From: Apoderus coryli
Lineage: Eukaryota; Arthropoda; Insecta; Coleoptera; Attelabidae
Assembly (NCBI GenBank): GCA_911728435.2
Contig: OU452207.1
Span: 18,377,682 to 18,441,681, forward strand
Length of the DNA stretch: 64,000 bases
Direction: 5' to 3'
Part shown: in pieces, positions 20,246 through 32,435 of the stretch
Position numbering within the stretch: the stretch's first letter is position 1
How the letters are laid out: each line of letters starts with the position of its first letter
The notes under the pieces: model-generated
Told to the model about the DNA's origin: nothing
The model's input: only the letters and a program-made list of their open reading frames with translations
The model's database searches: none
Made by a program: the position numbers and the translations under genes

Positions 20246-21253
20246 AAACATCCCTTGTATTCCAAATTCACAACTATAATGATACTGTTTCTCGATGTCT
20301 GTACCTATGGCAGGTTTTTGTTTTGTGTTTTTGGTTAGACTGGAATTTTTAAATTGTTTGATGGTTAATAGGTACATTTACATTTTTCACTAAATAAAAT
20401 ACCATCCAGATTAGACGACTAGTAATATTGTATTGTTGTTATGCTTTTATGTTATTTTATTTAGACATAAGTATACATACATGTGTTCTGTTTGTGCGTG
20501 TCTCGTTTATATCAAAAATTCTTACCGACAAGAAGAAACAATGATGTAAGTTTTTATAAATTTTATTTGCACATCTTTATATGGATTTTTTATATGTATT
20601 ATATACGGTTCTCAACAGGACAAATTTCTGACTTGGTTTCGTTTGTTATACTGATCTTATTATTGTGTTTCTTGTTTTTTTTTTTATTTATGATAACATA
20701 ATTTAAAGTTTTATGTGCTATCCAAATTATTCGATTAATTTTTATTTTTTTTGATTGTTTTTTAACTTTTCTTTTCGAGTTATTCTAGTTTAAATAAATA
20801 ATAGCTGATGTGTACAATAAAAAAATGAATTTATTTAGACCTATAGCTTGTCAGCAAGAGTCCTACGAAAAAGTTAATTGACGAAAAGGTTACAGAATTA
20901 TTAGTTTTACACTTAAATATGGAGAGCTATTCGTACCTGAAGGGCAACAGTTTATTACTTTTTCAATTCTAATATTTGAATTAAGTCGTCAGGTGGTTGG
21001 TGGAATTTCATTAGCTCAATAATTTTATAATAATATAAATGTACCGGGTGTACAGATAAGATAAAGAACAACAGCTCTATCCCGAAAACTAATCATGTTA
21101 CGGTTCTAGGAATATATTTTTTTTAGTAAAGGCCGACGATTTTTATATGCTCTTTCCAACTTGATTTTTCTAAGAAAATTAACAAAATCAGAATTTGTAA
21201 GTTTAATTTATAGTAAAACCAAAAAAACAGACACGTATGTACAGTGTGTCCAC
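20246..21253 (+). repeat. PLE-1 3' UTR and patchwork repeats
   Basis: 20246-20697 repeats 11434-11885. 20697-20790 matches 17451-17545. 20797-21140 repeats 19265-19918 without the solo LTR. 21141-21253 is unmatched AT-rich sequence up to the BEL/Pao-2 target. No gene is seen. Confidence 0.6.
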
Positions 21254-21571
21254 TGTTTAGATTAGTTACGTCCCTGTATAAGGTACCTATGTGTTATACT
21301 GATAATTCATCAGGTTACTCTTTTTACAGTTTTATTTTCTGTTACCAGAGAAACGTGAGTTAAAAAAAAAAAAAAAATGATTATCATGTAATCATTTTGA
21401 TGTAATGTTAGAATAAGTTTTTCAAAAATAAAATTTATTTAAAACCATTAATAATAATTATTGATACATCAATAATTATATTTATAATAAAGTAAACAAC
21501 ATCATACGCAAAAATCTACAACAAATTAAAGAAAACTCAGTGGATTGGAAAAGCCCAATTCACAAATTACA
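21254..21571 (+). repeat. BEL/Pao-2 5' LTR
   Basis: A 318-bp repeat of 33897-34215, from TGTTTAGATT to AAATTACA. The two differ at a few positions around a poly-A run and near the 3' end. Confidence 0.9.
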
Positions 21572-21594
21572 TGGTCCTTCTAAAACCGGATAAT
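21572..21594 (+). promoter_or_regulatory. BEL/Pao-2 primer-binding site, tRNA-Tyr-like
   Basis: TGGTCCTTC immediately after the LTR is complementary to the last bases of an insect tRNA-Tyr with CCA. CCGGAT follows after a short mismatch. BEL/Pao-1 appears to use the same tRNA. Confidence 0.6.
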
Positions 21595-21842
21595 CAGTCC
21601 AACAAATTAAACTCAGAAGATAAAATTGTGAGTAATCAAAAATATCAACATATTATTTCATTTGGAAATTCAACTGAAAATTCTATAAATCATCACAACA
21701 ATCACATTGTGAAGAACCTGACAGTTGTCAAACTGAACAATAAATCAAAACGTCAGTGCAGTATAAACAAAAATAATTTTAATTTTCTTTCACATTTCTC
21801 TTTATTTTTAGATTAAATCAGTTTTTCTTTATCCTACTAATC

Positions 21843-24800
21843 ATGTCTAATGAAAATATCAAATTATTAATTCAAAAGCGCGGTCTACTTAAAGCAAATC
21901 TCACTCGTTTCTCCAATTATGTAAATAATTTTGCAAATTTTGAAAATATTTTTGAATTAGAAGGTAGGTTAGAGAAGGCTAATTTATTATTTAATGATTT
22001 TGAATCTATTCAAACAGAAATTGATATAATTGATGCAGATAATGATCATACAGAAGAACGAGAACTATTTGAAAATAAATTTTTCCTGGATATAGGTAAG
22101 GCTAAAGCTATTATAAGCGAATATATGCAAAAGAAAAATTCTTTTAACAAAAACATTTCTAATAAAGGTAAAGATTTACCTATTACTGATAATTTATTAC
22201 CAAAAATCAATTTACCAGAGTTCTTTGGATCGTATGACAAATGGATGCAGTTTTCTAATACATATAAATCCCTTATTCATAATAATGCTTCTCTTAGTAA
22301 TATACAAAAATTTTGGCATCTTAAATCTTGTATAAAAGGAGATGCTGCTAAGGTCATTAGTTCACTAGATATTTCGGCTGAAAATTATGAAAAGGCATGG
22401 AACATTTTATGCGACCGTTTTGAAAATAAAAAAATAATTATTCAATCACATTTACAAATGATTTTCAATATACCAAATATCAACAAAGAATCGCATGTTG
22501 CTTTAAGAAGTTTAATTGATACTCTCACACAACATCTTAATTGTTTAGAGTCATTAGGCCTTCCTATTGAATATTGGGACACTATTGTTATTTTTCTCAT
22601 GCAAGCAAAATTGGATTTTTCGACAAAGCGTGAATGGGAAGATTTTTCATTAAAATTTGAGACTGATTCACCTACTATAACCGAATTCACAAAATTCTTG
22701 AATAATCGGTGTCAATTTTTGGAAAATATGCATTCATCGAAAACCATTTCCAATAATAGGACCCAGCAACAATTTTCAAATCGTAATTCAAGCACCACTC
22801 ATGTTAATTATTATAACAAAAATTGTTACATTTGTAATAAAAATCATTTGATTTATAACTGCGATGAGTTTCTGAGCTTGTCACCATCTGAGCGCCTAAA
22901 TAAACTAAAGCTAAAACAAGCTTGCAAAAATTGCTTACGTTTAGGTCATCAAACTAAGAATTGCCAAAGTAAACATACTTGCAAAACATGTTCTCAAAAA
23001 CATAATACATTATTGCATATCAATAACACACAAGACTATCCAAATCAGTCACCCAACCAAAACAGTTCCAATAACAATCATGGTAATAGACAATTGTCAG
23101 ACACTCAAACAACAGATGACAATAAACCGAGTAATTCTCAATCATTATTAGCAAATTATAATTTGAATCAATCATATGTCTTGCTTTCTACTGCAATTAT
23201 AACTGTTTTGGATAAATACAATAAAACTCATAATTGTAGAGTACTATTAGATAGTTGCTCCAAATCCAATTTCATTACAAAGAAAATATTTTCTACGCTT
23301 CAGCTACCTTCAGAAGCTATTAATCACTCAGTTCAAGGCTTTGGTTCAAGCGTTACTACTATTTTTGAGAGAACTAAAATAACACTAAAGTCACAAACAA
23401 ACTCATTTCAATTGAATGACGTTCCATTCTTAATATCAGATGTAATTTCGCACAACCTTCCTGCATTTTCATTTGATAAGTCAGTTATTAAAATCCCACA
23501 AAACATCAATTTAGCGGATAAAACATTTAACCAACCCGGACCAGTAGATATGATTCTTGGAGCTACAATATTCTGGAATCTTTTATGTATTGGCCAAATT
23601 CATTTAAATAACACTGGTACTATTTTACAAAAAACCAAATTAGGTTGGATAGTATCAGGTCCCATATCTGTTGACCCTAAGAATAATAATTCTATTTGTC
23701 AACTTTCATCAGAAAGTTCTGAAAACATTCAGAAACAATTAGAACGGTTTTGGGAAATTGAGGAAATATCTAACAATCCACAACTTTCCACAGAAGAATT
23801 AGAATGCGAGCAAAGGTTCAAACAAAATACACGCGATGTTCATGGCAGAATAGTTGTCAATTTGCCAACAAAAAACAATATTCATGAACTTGGCGATTCC
23901 TATAATAACGCTCTTAATCGTTTTTACGCTTTGGAGAAGAAATTATCAAAAAACAATAAACTACATAAACAATATAATGAATTTATGCAAGAATATTTAG
24001 AATTAGGCCACATGACTAAACTGAATACAAATCAGATTAATTCCAACGACATTATCTATTATTTACCCCATCATGGTATTCTAAAAGAGTCTAGTACTAC
24101 AAGAAAATTACGTGTAGTATTTGATGGCTCTGCTAAAACATCAAGTGGTTTATCATTAAACAACACTTTAATGGTAGGTCCCAAACTTCAAGATGATTTA
24201 ATGGATATCATCATTCGATTTAGATTAAACAAAGTAGCTTTCACAGCAGATGTAGAGAAAATGTATAGGTGCGTCATGGTAAACGAACGTGACCGAAACC
24301 TACAACGTATTTTATTCAGATTTTATTCACCTGAAGAAATATCACATTATCAGTTAAATACAGTCACATACGGGACATCTTCCGCATCATTTTTAGCAAT
24401 CAGAGCATTACGTGAAGTTGCTTATCAAAATTTAGCTGAATTTCCTCAAGCTTCGCAGATCATCCTATCTAGTTTTTATGTAGACGATCTTCTATCAGGT
24501 TCAGATTCAATTCAAAGTGCAAAACTTTTAATTTCCGATCTAACTCATATTTTACAATCGTATAGGTTTAATTTGCGTAAATTTGTTTCAAATTGCGATT
24601 CCATATTCAGCGATATTTTAGTCAACCAATCTAATGTGACTGGGAAAGCAATTTCTGATGATAAAACCATAAAAACATTAGGTTTAACCTGGGATTCACT
24701 TCACGATAATTTTCAATATTCTGTTCACAAATCACAATGTCCTCGTGTAACCAAAAGAACTATACTTTCAATCACTGCACAAATTTTTGACCCACTTGGT

Positions 24801-25334
24801 CTCATTGGTCCTTGTGTTCTCAAGGCAAAGTTAATTTTGCAGAATTTGTGGCAACTTCATCTGAATTGGGATGAAAGTATACCAATGGATTTGCATCAAA
24901 CCTGGCAAGAATTTCTTACTGATATTTCAGATATCAATTATATAAAAATTCCAAGATACATATCTTGTCTAAACCCAATTTTATCAGAATTGCATTGCTT
25001 TTGTGATGCTTCGCAAAAGGCTTATGGGTGCTGTTGTTATTTACGTACAATTGATTCTTCAAACAATACACATATTCATTTAATATGTGCTAAATCTCGT
25101 GTAGCACCTCTCAAAACTATCAGTCTTCCACGTTTGGAATTATGTGCAGCTGTTTTACTCGTTCGTGTAGTCAATAGGTTAATATTGACCCTTAATTTTA
25201 ATAAAAATAACATACACTGTTATTCCGATTCAACTATTGTTTTAGCTTGGATTTTAAAGCAGCCAAATGAACTTAATACATTTGTTGCTAATCGAGTAAC
25301 AGAAATTCAACAATCTATCAATGTTTTACAATGA
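21843..25334 (+). pseudogene. BEL/Pao-2 Gag-protease-RT-RNase H
   Basis: 1163 codons from MSNENIKLL. Gag (DUF1759-like) is followed by Cys/His knuckles near residue 327 (CYICNKNH, CKNCLRLGHQTKNC, CKTCSQKH), protease near 466, RT with FYVDDLLSGS near 877, and RNase H with CDASQKAYG near 1054. Two defects: the protease triad reads DSC where DSG or DTG is expected, and a TGA at 25332-25334 interrupts the frame. The same frame continues at 25335 into the rest of pol. Confidence 0.9.
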
Positions 25335-26329
25335 TCACATATTTCTAGTGAAAACAATCCTGCAGATATAATTTCCAGAGGTATGAGTCCACAAAAATTG
25401 ATGATTAGTGACCTATGGTGGCACGGCCCTCAATTTTTAAAAGAATTGCATTTTAACAAACCTCAGCACGAATTTAAAAATATTGAAATACCCGAAACCA
25501 AAAAGGTTATAAAGGTTTTCAATTCCGTGTCAACAGATCTGTTTATTATAAACAAATTTTCATCATTTACAAAGTTACACAGGGTAACTGCATATTGTTT
25601 ACGATTTATTCACAATACAAAAATGAAAACAAAAAATAGACGCTATATTGGAAATCTTACAAAATCTGAACTGTCTAATGCAATTATTAAATTATGCAAA
25701 ATTGTACAAATTAATTATTTTTCAGAAGAATACAATATTTTACGACATTCAAAGAAAATTCCCATAAAAAGCAAAATTTTAAAATTACGTCCATTTTTTG
25801 ATAAACACGATTTAATAAGAGTAGGTGGTAGATTAAATAATTCAAATTTACCTTTTGATCAAAAACATCCTATACTTTTACCTAGCTCAGGTCATTTCAC
25901 TAGACTAGTAATAATTTATGAGCACTTGCGCAACTTACATGCTGGTGCACAAATGACTCTATCAGCTATCCGCATACAATTTTGGCCTATCAATGGTCGA
26001 AATACTGTTCAAAAAATTTTACGTTCATGCATAACTTGTTTTAAGGTTAAGCCTGTTACTTCATATTATGAAATGGGAGATTTACCAGCAAAAAGAGTCA
26101 CTCAGCAACGTCCTTTTCAATCAGTTGGAATTGACTTTGCTGGTCCATTTTTCATAAAGGACAGTAAACTACGAAAAGGAACTTTGGTAAAATGTTATTT
26201 ATGTGTCTATGTTTGCTTTGTTACAAACGCTGTACATTTAGAATTAGTTGGAGATCTCTCCACAGATTCCTTTTTAAACAGTCTTAAAAGATTTATTTCG
26301 CGTCGAAGCATCAGTCAAATCTATAAAAT
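25335..26329 (+). pseudogene. BEL/Pao-2 pol continuation and integrase N-terminal part
   Basis: In frame with the preceding segment across one stop codon. It holds the end of RNase H (NNPADIISRG), the linker, the integrase HHCC zinc-binding region (HLRNLHAGAQMTL ... CITCFK) and the start of the catalytic core (GIDFAGPF, with the first Asp). After FISRRS the sequence jumps to VKSIK; roughly 80 codons containing the second Asp and the Glu are lost by comparison with BEL/Pao-1. PLE-2 is inserted directly after this junction. Confidence 0.85.
26317..26329. repeat. PLE-2 target duplication (left)
   Basis: AAATCTATAAAAT here and at 33297-33309. The first four bases of the right copy may belong to the PLE end, so the true duplication is 9-13 bp. 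Confidence 0.75.
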
Positions 26330-26363
26330 TGAAAAAATAGTCCATATTTCTAGAGGAGTGCTT

Positions 26364-26480
26364 ATTTTAGGTTTGTAGTTAATGAAAGTCTCAACTCCAC
26401 AAAATCCATCAAATTTATTCACATCATCTGCCAAACATGTTTCGGTTAACAACCATCATCAGTGGCAATACGAATACAAT
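26364..26480 (-). repeat. PLE-2 terminal repeat (pLTR), minus unit
   Basis: Reverse complement of 29762-29876 and 33185-33299. It contains the minus-strand hammerhead-like motif at 26429-26467. Confidence 0.8.
26429..26467 (-). ncRNA. Hammerhead-like motif, PLE-2 minus unit
   Basis: On the minus strand: TGCCA, CTGATGA, a GGTT/AACC stem, GAAAC, ATGTT, TGGCA. TGCCA and TGGCA form stem I. As in the other copies one U separates the core from stem II. Confidence 0.55.
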
Positions 26481-27228
26481 ATTCTTGTTAATGTTTCATT
26501 ATAATCAAGTTGTATGAGAAAGAGAATCAAATTTAATAGTCTGAAATATAGAGTAACCACCAATCATTCATGACAACACACCCGAAATTAATTGTCTTAC
26601 CTTTGTGGAAAACTATTTATTACTCAATTTTACAAAAATTAAATTAAGGTGAAGGGTTTTAAATTTCACCTGGTGATTATTGTTTCATCTTAGTTTTTGT
26701 TTTCATGAAGAAATTCATTTCAACCTCAAGCATGGCCGAAATTAAAATGGTAGGTCAGATAAATTCAGCCCTTACATCTATTATACTGCAGTACATGATT
26801 GGTAGTGACATCTATGACAGACCAAACAAATCAATTGTTGTTTCATTATGTTAAGGTTGCTCACTATATTATTATTTTACATCTATTGACGACATCTATT
26901 GGATATGGACTTATACAGATAACTATTTGTTGACTGTAGAGTGTTTATATATACATATGTAGGTGGTGTTATTCTAAATTTACAATTTTACATTTGTTCT
27001 TATTATTATGGTTAGTAATACAGGATTCATTTTATTTATTTTTATTAATTATTATAGTAAAACAGAGATGTCGCCACCATTATACATCAAGTAAGTAAAG
27101 CATGTAGGTATTATGATTTTGTTTAGATTTAGGTTATAATACATAATTCCAATAGATCTTATTTATTAAATATTAAAGTACAAGTCAAGTGAGATGAACA
27201 ATTTATATTATTAAATTTATTGGTGATT
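26481..27228 (-). other. PLE-2 3' untranslated region, minus unit
   Basis: Non-coding, the exact reverse complement of 32436-33183. No other feature is seen. Confidence 0.75.
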
Positions 27229-29757
27229 TTAGAATTTAAGTGAATTGAAAAATACGTTACACTCGAATTCGGTTTGTTCGTTGAGAATTATGGCGTTAGA
27301 TTGTTTCGTGAGATTGTTGATTTCCATTATTTCTAACACGTTTAATTTTATACCTTTAGTACATTGGTGAAGCATTTTTGTATTGGTGTTTATATCAAAG
27401 ATATGTTTATTGTTCACTATATGGTTACTAAAAGAAGATGCGCTATCTATATTTGTGTTATTATATCTTAGTGCTCTTTTAATTATATTGTTGTGTTCTT
27501 TCAATCTCAAGTTGCATGATCTACCACTCTGTCCAATGTATTTTGCTGTACAAGAGTTGCATGACAATTCATAAACACCAGGTTTTTTGTCCAGTGAATT
27601 TTCGTTTTAGTGTTATTTAAAATATTATTAATAGAATGATTAGTACGAAAACATGTATTTATGTTATGTTTTTGGAATATTTTCTGGAGTGCTAGTGAGG
27701 CTGAGCTGATATATGTTATAGGGTAGAATTTGTTGTTTTTAGTAACCGATAGCGGACTCAGATTACTATGTATGTGTTTATTTATGTGTTTGTAATAAAT
27801 TTTATGTATAATTGCAGATGGAGTGTTGTTTGCTTTAGCTATGTGGAAAATGGTTGCTAATTCTTCATTAAATGCCTCTTCAGACATAGGTATGTTGAAT
27901 AATCGGTGGAAGAGAGACTGGAAACTTGCGATTTTATGGCTATTTGGGGAATTAGAATGCCAAGGTATGGCTGTGGTTGTATAAGTGTTTTTCCGGTATA
28001 TAGAAAAATCTAATTTATTACTATTTCTAGTGATTAGAATGTCGAGAAATGGAATGCTATTGTTATGTTCTAATTCTACTGTAAAGGATATTCGGTTATG
28101 TAAGGAATTGATGAATGCTAGCGTATCGTTAACCTCATTAGTAGTGCCCTCGAAGAGTACGAGAATGTCGTCAATATACCGATTGTATGTAAGAAATTTA
28201 CGGCCATAAATTGGATGTTCTAATATTTTCTTTTCTAGGTGGCACATGAAGATTTCGGCTAGTAGAGGACTTATGCAACTACCCATTGACAAACCTTCGT
28301 TTTGTTTATAGAATTTTCCTTCGAATTTAAAGAAGTTTTGAGACAGAGTTATATCTAAGAGTTTGCATATATTATTAATATTTGTGTTAGTGAGATTAGA
28401 ACTTGAGATTAAAAGTTCTTTTACTAAATTTATGCTTTCATTTATAGGTACTGATGGGTAGAGGTTTTTAACATCGAAAGACACTAGTATTGTAGAATTA
28501 TTAAGTACATTTTCTTTCAGTTTATTACAAAGATCTATGGAATTATTTATAGAGTGAGGAGGTTTAAAATTAGTGGATGTTTTAATAATGTGATTGAGCC
28601 ATTTTGAGAGTTTATAAGCTGGGGAGTTTGTGTAAGCTACTATGGGTCTAACTGGTATATTATTTTTATGTATTTTTAATTGGCATTTTAATGTAGGGGT
28701 CATAGGACACATCTCAATTAACCTGAACTTATTAGTACCCAATTCTACAAGTGTATCCTTCGATTCTTCCAACGCTTTTCTTAAATTATTTTGATATAAG
28801 GTTGTGGGGTCATCATTTATTTCTGTGAAGTCAGGACAATTTAAAAATTCGTATGTTTTATTAGTGTATGTGGTCTTGTCACAAATAACTACACAATTAC
28901 CTTTGTCAGCTTTACTTAGGATTAAGTTGTTGCTTTCTAATTTAGATTTAATGTGCTTTATTATAGTAGAATCGTTAGTTGTAGTTTTATTAGTTGCTGA
29001 ATTATGTAATGTGTTTAGGTGTTTTGAGATTTCAGATCTAATTATGATTTTATTAGGTGGATTAGTTTTTTCTAATATGGTTTCGCACTCTGCAGCTGTG
29101 GTTTTGAGAATTTTTGTTGTGATAGGTATATGGATGTTATATTTAAGTCCATTTTCTAAAAATTTTTGTTCTGGTGGAGTGAATGATATATTTGACATGT
29201 TTAATAACCTATCATGAAAATTGAATGAACTTAGGATATTGTTATCAGGGAATTCTTTAATGAAGGCTGAGTTATTGAAAGCGTTGGAACTATCAAGATC
29301 ACTGGTGTTAGTAATATTTAAGTTATTGTTTATGTATGATTGTGAATTACTGTACCTACTCTCTAACATTTTAATTTTCCTTATTTGTCTGTTACGTTTT
29401 TCTTCGATTTGTGGTTGTAGTGTTTCATATATTTTATTTTGTAGACAGTCCCATTCTATTTGGTGTAGTTTTGATATAATTTCTGAAGTTATATATTTCA
29501 ATTTGGTTTCTATTATGTTGAGCCTGCTGTATTGAGTTTTAATTTCTTCCTTGAGCCATACTTTCTTTGCAATGTTTATTGCTTTTTTAGCTGCATTTGA
29601 TGTGTTTCTTACATTGATTTTTATATAATTAGGTGTTAAATTTTTTCTCTTGCATTCATTGTTAAATATTATATCCAACTTAATGATTTTACGTTTCTTA
29701 ACAAGTTTCTTGTATTCTCGGACTAGGTCAGCTTGACTTGCTTTGTTAATATTGAAA
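27229..29757 (-). pseudogene. PLE-2 RT/GIY-YIG protein, minus unit, frameshifted
   Basis: Same coding sequence as the plus unit, with the RT motifs intact (SMGSCISPLLAEI and YIDDILVLF). One base missing from an A run at about 27579 shifts the frame just before the GIY-YIG domain. The main frame therefore ends near 27507, and the nuclease part is in another frame (27567-27229, with YIGQSGR). The open frame also runs upstream to 29858 through antisense terminal repeat, so its apparent start is not genuine. The unit starts two codons inside the PLE ORF. Confidence 0.88.
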
Positions 29758-29760
29758 AAA

Positions 29761-29876
29761 TTGTATTCGTATTGCCACTGATGATGGTTGTTAACCGAAA
29801 CATGTTTGGCAGATGATGTGAATAAATTTGATGGATTTTGTGGAGTTGAGACTTTCATTAACTACAAACCTAAAAT
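29761..29876 (+). repeat. PLE-2 central terminal repeat (pLTR)
   Basis: Direct repeat of 33184-33299. It lies between the two inverted units and serves as the 5' terminal repeat of the plus unit. It carries a hammerhead-like motif. Confidence 0.85.
29773..29811 (+). ncRNA. Hammerhead-like motif, PLE-2 plus unit, 5' repeat
   Basis: Same layout as 26429-26467 on the plus strand: TGCCA/TGGCA stem I, CTGATGA core, GGTT/AACC stem II, GAAAC. Confidence 0.55.
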
Positions 29877-29894
29877 AAGCACTCCTCTAGAAAT

Positions 29895-32435
29895 ATGGAC
29901 TATTTTTTCAATATTAACAAAGCAAGTCAAGCTGACCTAGTCCGAGAATACAAGAAACTTGTTAAGAAACGTAAAATCATTAAGTTGGATATAATATTTA
30001 ACAATGAATGCAAGAGAAAAAATTTAACACCTAATTATATAAAAATCAATGTAAGAAACACATCAAATGCAGCTAAAAAAGCAATAAACATTGCAAAGAA
30101 AGTATGGCTCAAGGAAGAAATTAAAACTCAATACAGCAGGCTCAACATAATAGAAACCAAATTGAAATATATAACTTCAGAAATTATATCAAAACTACAC
30201 CAAATAGAATGGGACTGTCTACAAAATAAAATATATGAAACACTACAACCACAAATCGAAGAAAAACGTAACAGACAAATAAGGAAAATTAAAATGTTAG
30301 AGAGTAGGTACAGTAATTCACAATCATACATAAACAATAACTTAAATATTACTAACACCAGTGATCTTGATAGTTCCAACGCTTTCAATAACTCAGCCTT
30401 CATTAAAGAATTCCCTGATAACAATATCCTAAGTTCATTCAATTTTCATGATAGGTTATTAAACATGTCAAATATATCATTCACTCCACCAGAACAAAAA
30501 TTTTTAGAAAATGGACTTAAATATAACATCCATATACCTATCACAACAAAAATTCTCAAAACCACAGCTGCAGAGTGCGAAACCATATTAGAAAAAACTA
30601 ATCCACCTAATAAAATCATAATTAGATCTGAAATCTCAAAACACCTAAACACATTACATAATTCAGCAACTAATAAAACTACAACTAACGATTCTACTAT
30701 AATAAAACACATTAAATCTAAATTAGAAAGCAACAACTTAATCCTAAGTAAAGCTGACAAAGGTAATTGTGTAGTTATTTGTGACAAGACCACATACACT
30801 AATAAAACATACGAATTTTTAAATTGTCCTGACTTCACAGAAATAAATGATGACCCCACAACCTTATATCAAAATAATTTAAGAAAAGCGTTGGAAGAAT
30901 CGAAGGATACACTTGTAGAATTGGGTACTAATAAGTTCAGGTTAATTGAGATGTGTCCTATGACCCCTACATTAAAATGCCAATTAAAAATACATAAAAA
31001 TAATATACCAGTTAGACCCATAGTAGCTTACACAAACTCCCCAGCTTATAAACTCTCAAAATGGCTCAATCACATTATTAAAACATCCACTAATTTTAAA
31101 CCTCCTCACTCTATAAATAATTCCATAGATCTTTGTAATAAACTGAAAGAAAATGTACTTAATAATTCTACAATACTAGTGTCTTTCGATGTTAAAAACC
31201 TCTACCCATCAGTACCTATAAATGAAAGCATAAATTTAGTAAAAGAACTTTTAATCTCAAGTTCTAATCTCACTAACACAAATATTAATAATATATGCAA
31301 ACTCTTAGATATAACTCTGTCTCAAAACTTCTTTAAATTCGAAGGAAAATTCTATAAACAAAACGAAGGTTTGTCAATGGGTAGTTGCATAAGTCCTCTA
31401 CTAGCCGAAATCTTCATGTGCCACCTAGAAAAGAAAATATTAGAACATCCAATTTATGGCCGTAAATTTCTTACATACAATCGGTATATTGACGACATTC
31501 TCGTACTCTTCGAGGGCACTACTAATGAGGTTAACGATACGCTAGCATTCATCAATTCCTTACATAACCGAATATCCTTTACAGTAGAATTAGAACATAA
31601 CAATAGCATTCCATTTCTCGACATTCTAATCACTAGAAATAGTAATAAATTAGATTTTTCTATATACCGGAAAAACACTTATACAACCACAGCCATACCT
31701 TGGCATTCTAATTCCCCAAATAGCCATAAAATCGCAAGTTTCCAGTCTCTCTTCCACCGATTATTCAACATACCTATGTCTGAAGAGGCATTTAATGAAG
31801 AATTAGCAACCATTTTCCACATAGCTAAAGCAAACAACACTCCATCTGCAATTATACATAAAATTTATTACAAACACATAAATAAACACATACATAGTAA
31901 TCTGAGTCCGCTATCGGTTACTAAAAACAACAAATTCTACCCTATAACATATATCAGCTCAGCCTCACTAGCACTCCAGAAAATATTCCAAAAACATAAC
32001 ATAAATACATGTTTTCGTACTAATCATTCTATTAATAATATTTTAAATAACACTAAAACGAAAATTCACTGGACAAAAAAACCTGGTGTTTATGAATTGT
32101 CATGCAACTCTTGTACAGCAAAATACATTGGACAGAGTGGTAGATCATGCAACTTGAGATTGAAAGAACACAACAATATAATTAAAAGAGCACTAAGATA
32201 TAATAACACAAATATAGATAGCGCATCTTCTTTTAGTAACCATATAGTGAACAATAAACATATCTTTGATATAAACACCAATACAAAAATGCTTCACCAA
32301 TGTACTAAAGGTATAAAATTAAACGTGTTAGAAATAATGGAAATCAACAATCTCACGAAACAATCTAACGCCATAATTCTCAACGAACAAACCGAATTCG
32401 AGTGTAACGTATTTTTCAATTCACTTAAATTCTAA
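29895..32435 (+). CDS. Penelope-like RT with GIY-YIG endonuclease, intact
   Basis: 846 codons from MDYFFNINK, 19 bases after the terminal repeat. A basic, coiled-coil-like N-terminus (residues about 1-150) is followed by a Penelope-type RT with SKADKGNCVV, FDVKNLYPSVP, GLSMGSCISPLLAEI and YIDDIL near residue 529. After a connector comes the GIY-YIG nuclease (GVYELSC ... YIGQSGRSC, about 728-745) with its conserved Arg and a following His-rich segment. The length matches full Penelope proteins. Such proteins nick the target and reverse-transcribe the RNA in place. All signatures are present, so it could be active. Confidence 0.93.
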   Translation: MDYFFNINKASQADLVREYKKLVKKRKIIKLDIIFNNECKRKNLTPNYIKINVRNTSNAAKKAINIAKKVWLKEEIKTQYSRLNIIETKLKYITSEIISKLHQIEWDCLQNKIYETLQPQIEEKRNRQIRKIKMLESRYSNSQSYINNNLNITNTSDLDSSNAFNNSAFIKEFPDNNILSSFNFHDRLLNMSNISFTPPEQKFLENGLKYNIHIPITTKILKTTAAECETILEKTNPPNKIIIRSEISKHLNTLHNSATNKTTTNDSTIIKHIKSKLESNNLILSKADKGNCVVICDKTTYTNKTYEFLNCPDFTEINDDPTTLYQNNLRKALEESKDTLVELGTNKFRLIEMCPMTPTLKCQLKIHKNNIPVRPIVAYTNSPAYKLSKWLNHIIKTSTNFKPPHSINNSIDLCNKLKENVLNNSTILVSFDVKNLYPSVPINESINLVKELLISSSNLTNTNINNICKLLDITLSQNFFKFEGKFYKQNEGLSMGSCISPLLAEIFMCHLEKKILEHPIYGRKFLTYNRYIDDILVLFEGTTNEVNDTLAFINSLHNRISFTVELEHNNSIPFLDILITRNSNKLDFSIYRKNTYTTTAIPWHSNSPNSHKIASFQSLFHRLFNIPMSEEAFNEELATIFHIAKANNTPSAIIHKIYYKHINKHIHSNLSPLSVTKNNKFYPITYISSASLALQKIFQKHNINTCFRTNHSINNILNNTKTKIHWTKKPGVYELSCNSCTAKYIGQSGRSCNLRLKEHNNIIKRALRYNNTNIDSASSFSNHIVNNKHIFDINTNTKMLHQCTKGIKLNVLEIMEINNLTKQSNAIILNEQTEFECNVFFNSLKF

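Larger units (their letters stand above)
18776..20700 (+). mobile_element. PLE-1 copy C, internally deleted
   Basis: Begins like 53110 onward (small basic ORF plus 5' non-coding part), then carries unrelated sequence with a solo LTR, and ends with the GIY-YIG region and 3' UTR that match copies A and B. The RT is entirely missing. It contains the unoccupied gypsy-1 target site at its right end. Confidence 0.7.

Noticed and set aside
28804..29535. Several open frames on the strand opposite the PLE-2 coding sequence, mirrored at 30128-30859
   Set aside because: They are antisense shadows of the RT; identical mirrors appear because of the palindrome.
29758..29858. Extended N-terminus of the minus PLE-2 frame starting at 29858
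   Set aside because: This part translates the antisense of the terminal repeat; the plus unit has no such extension.
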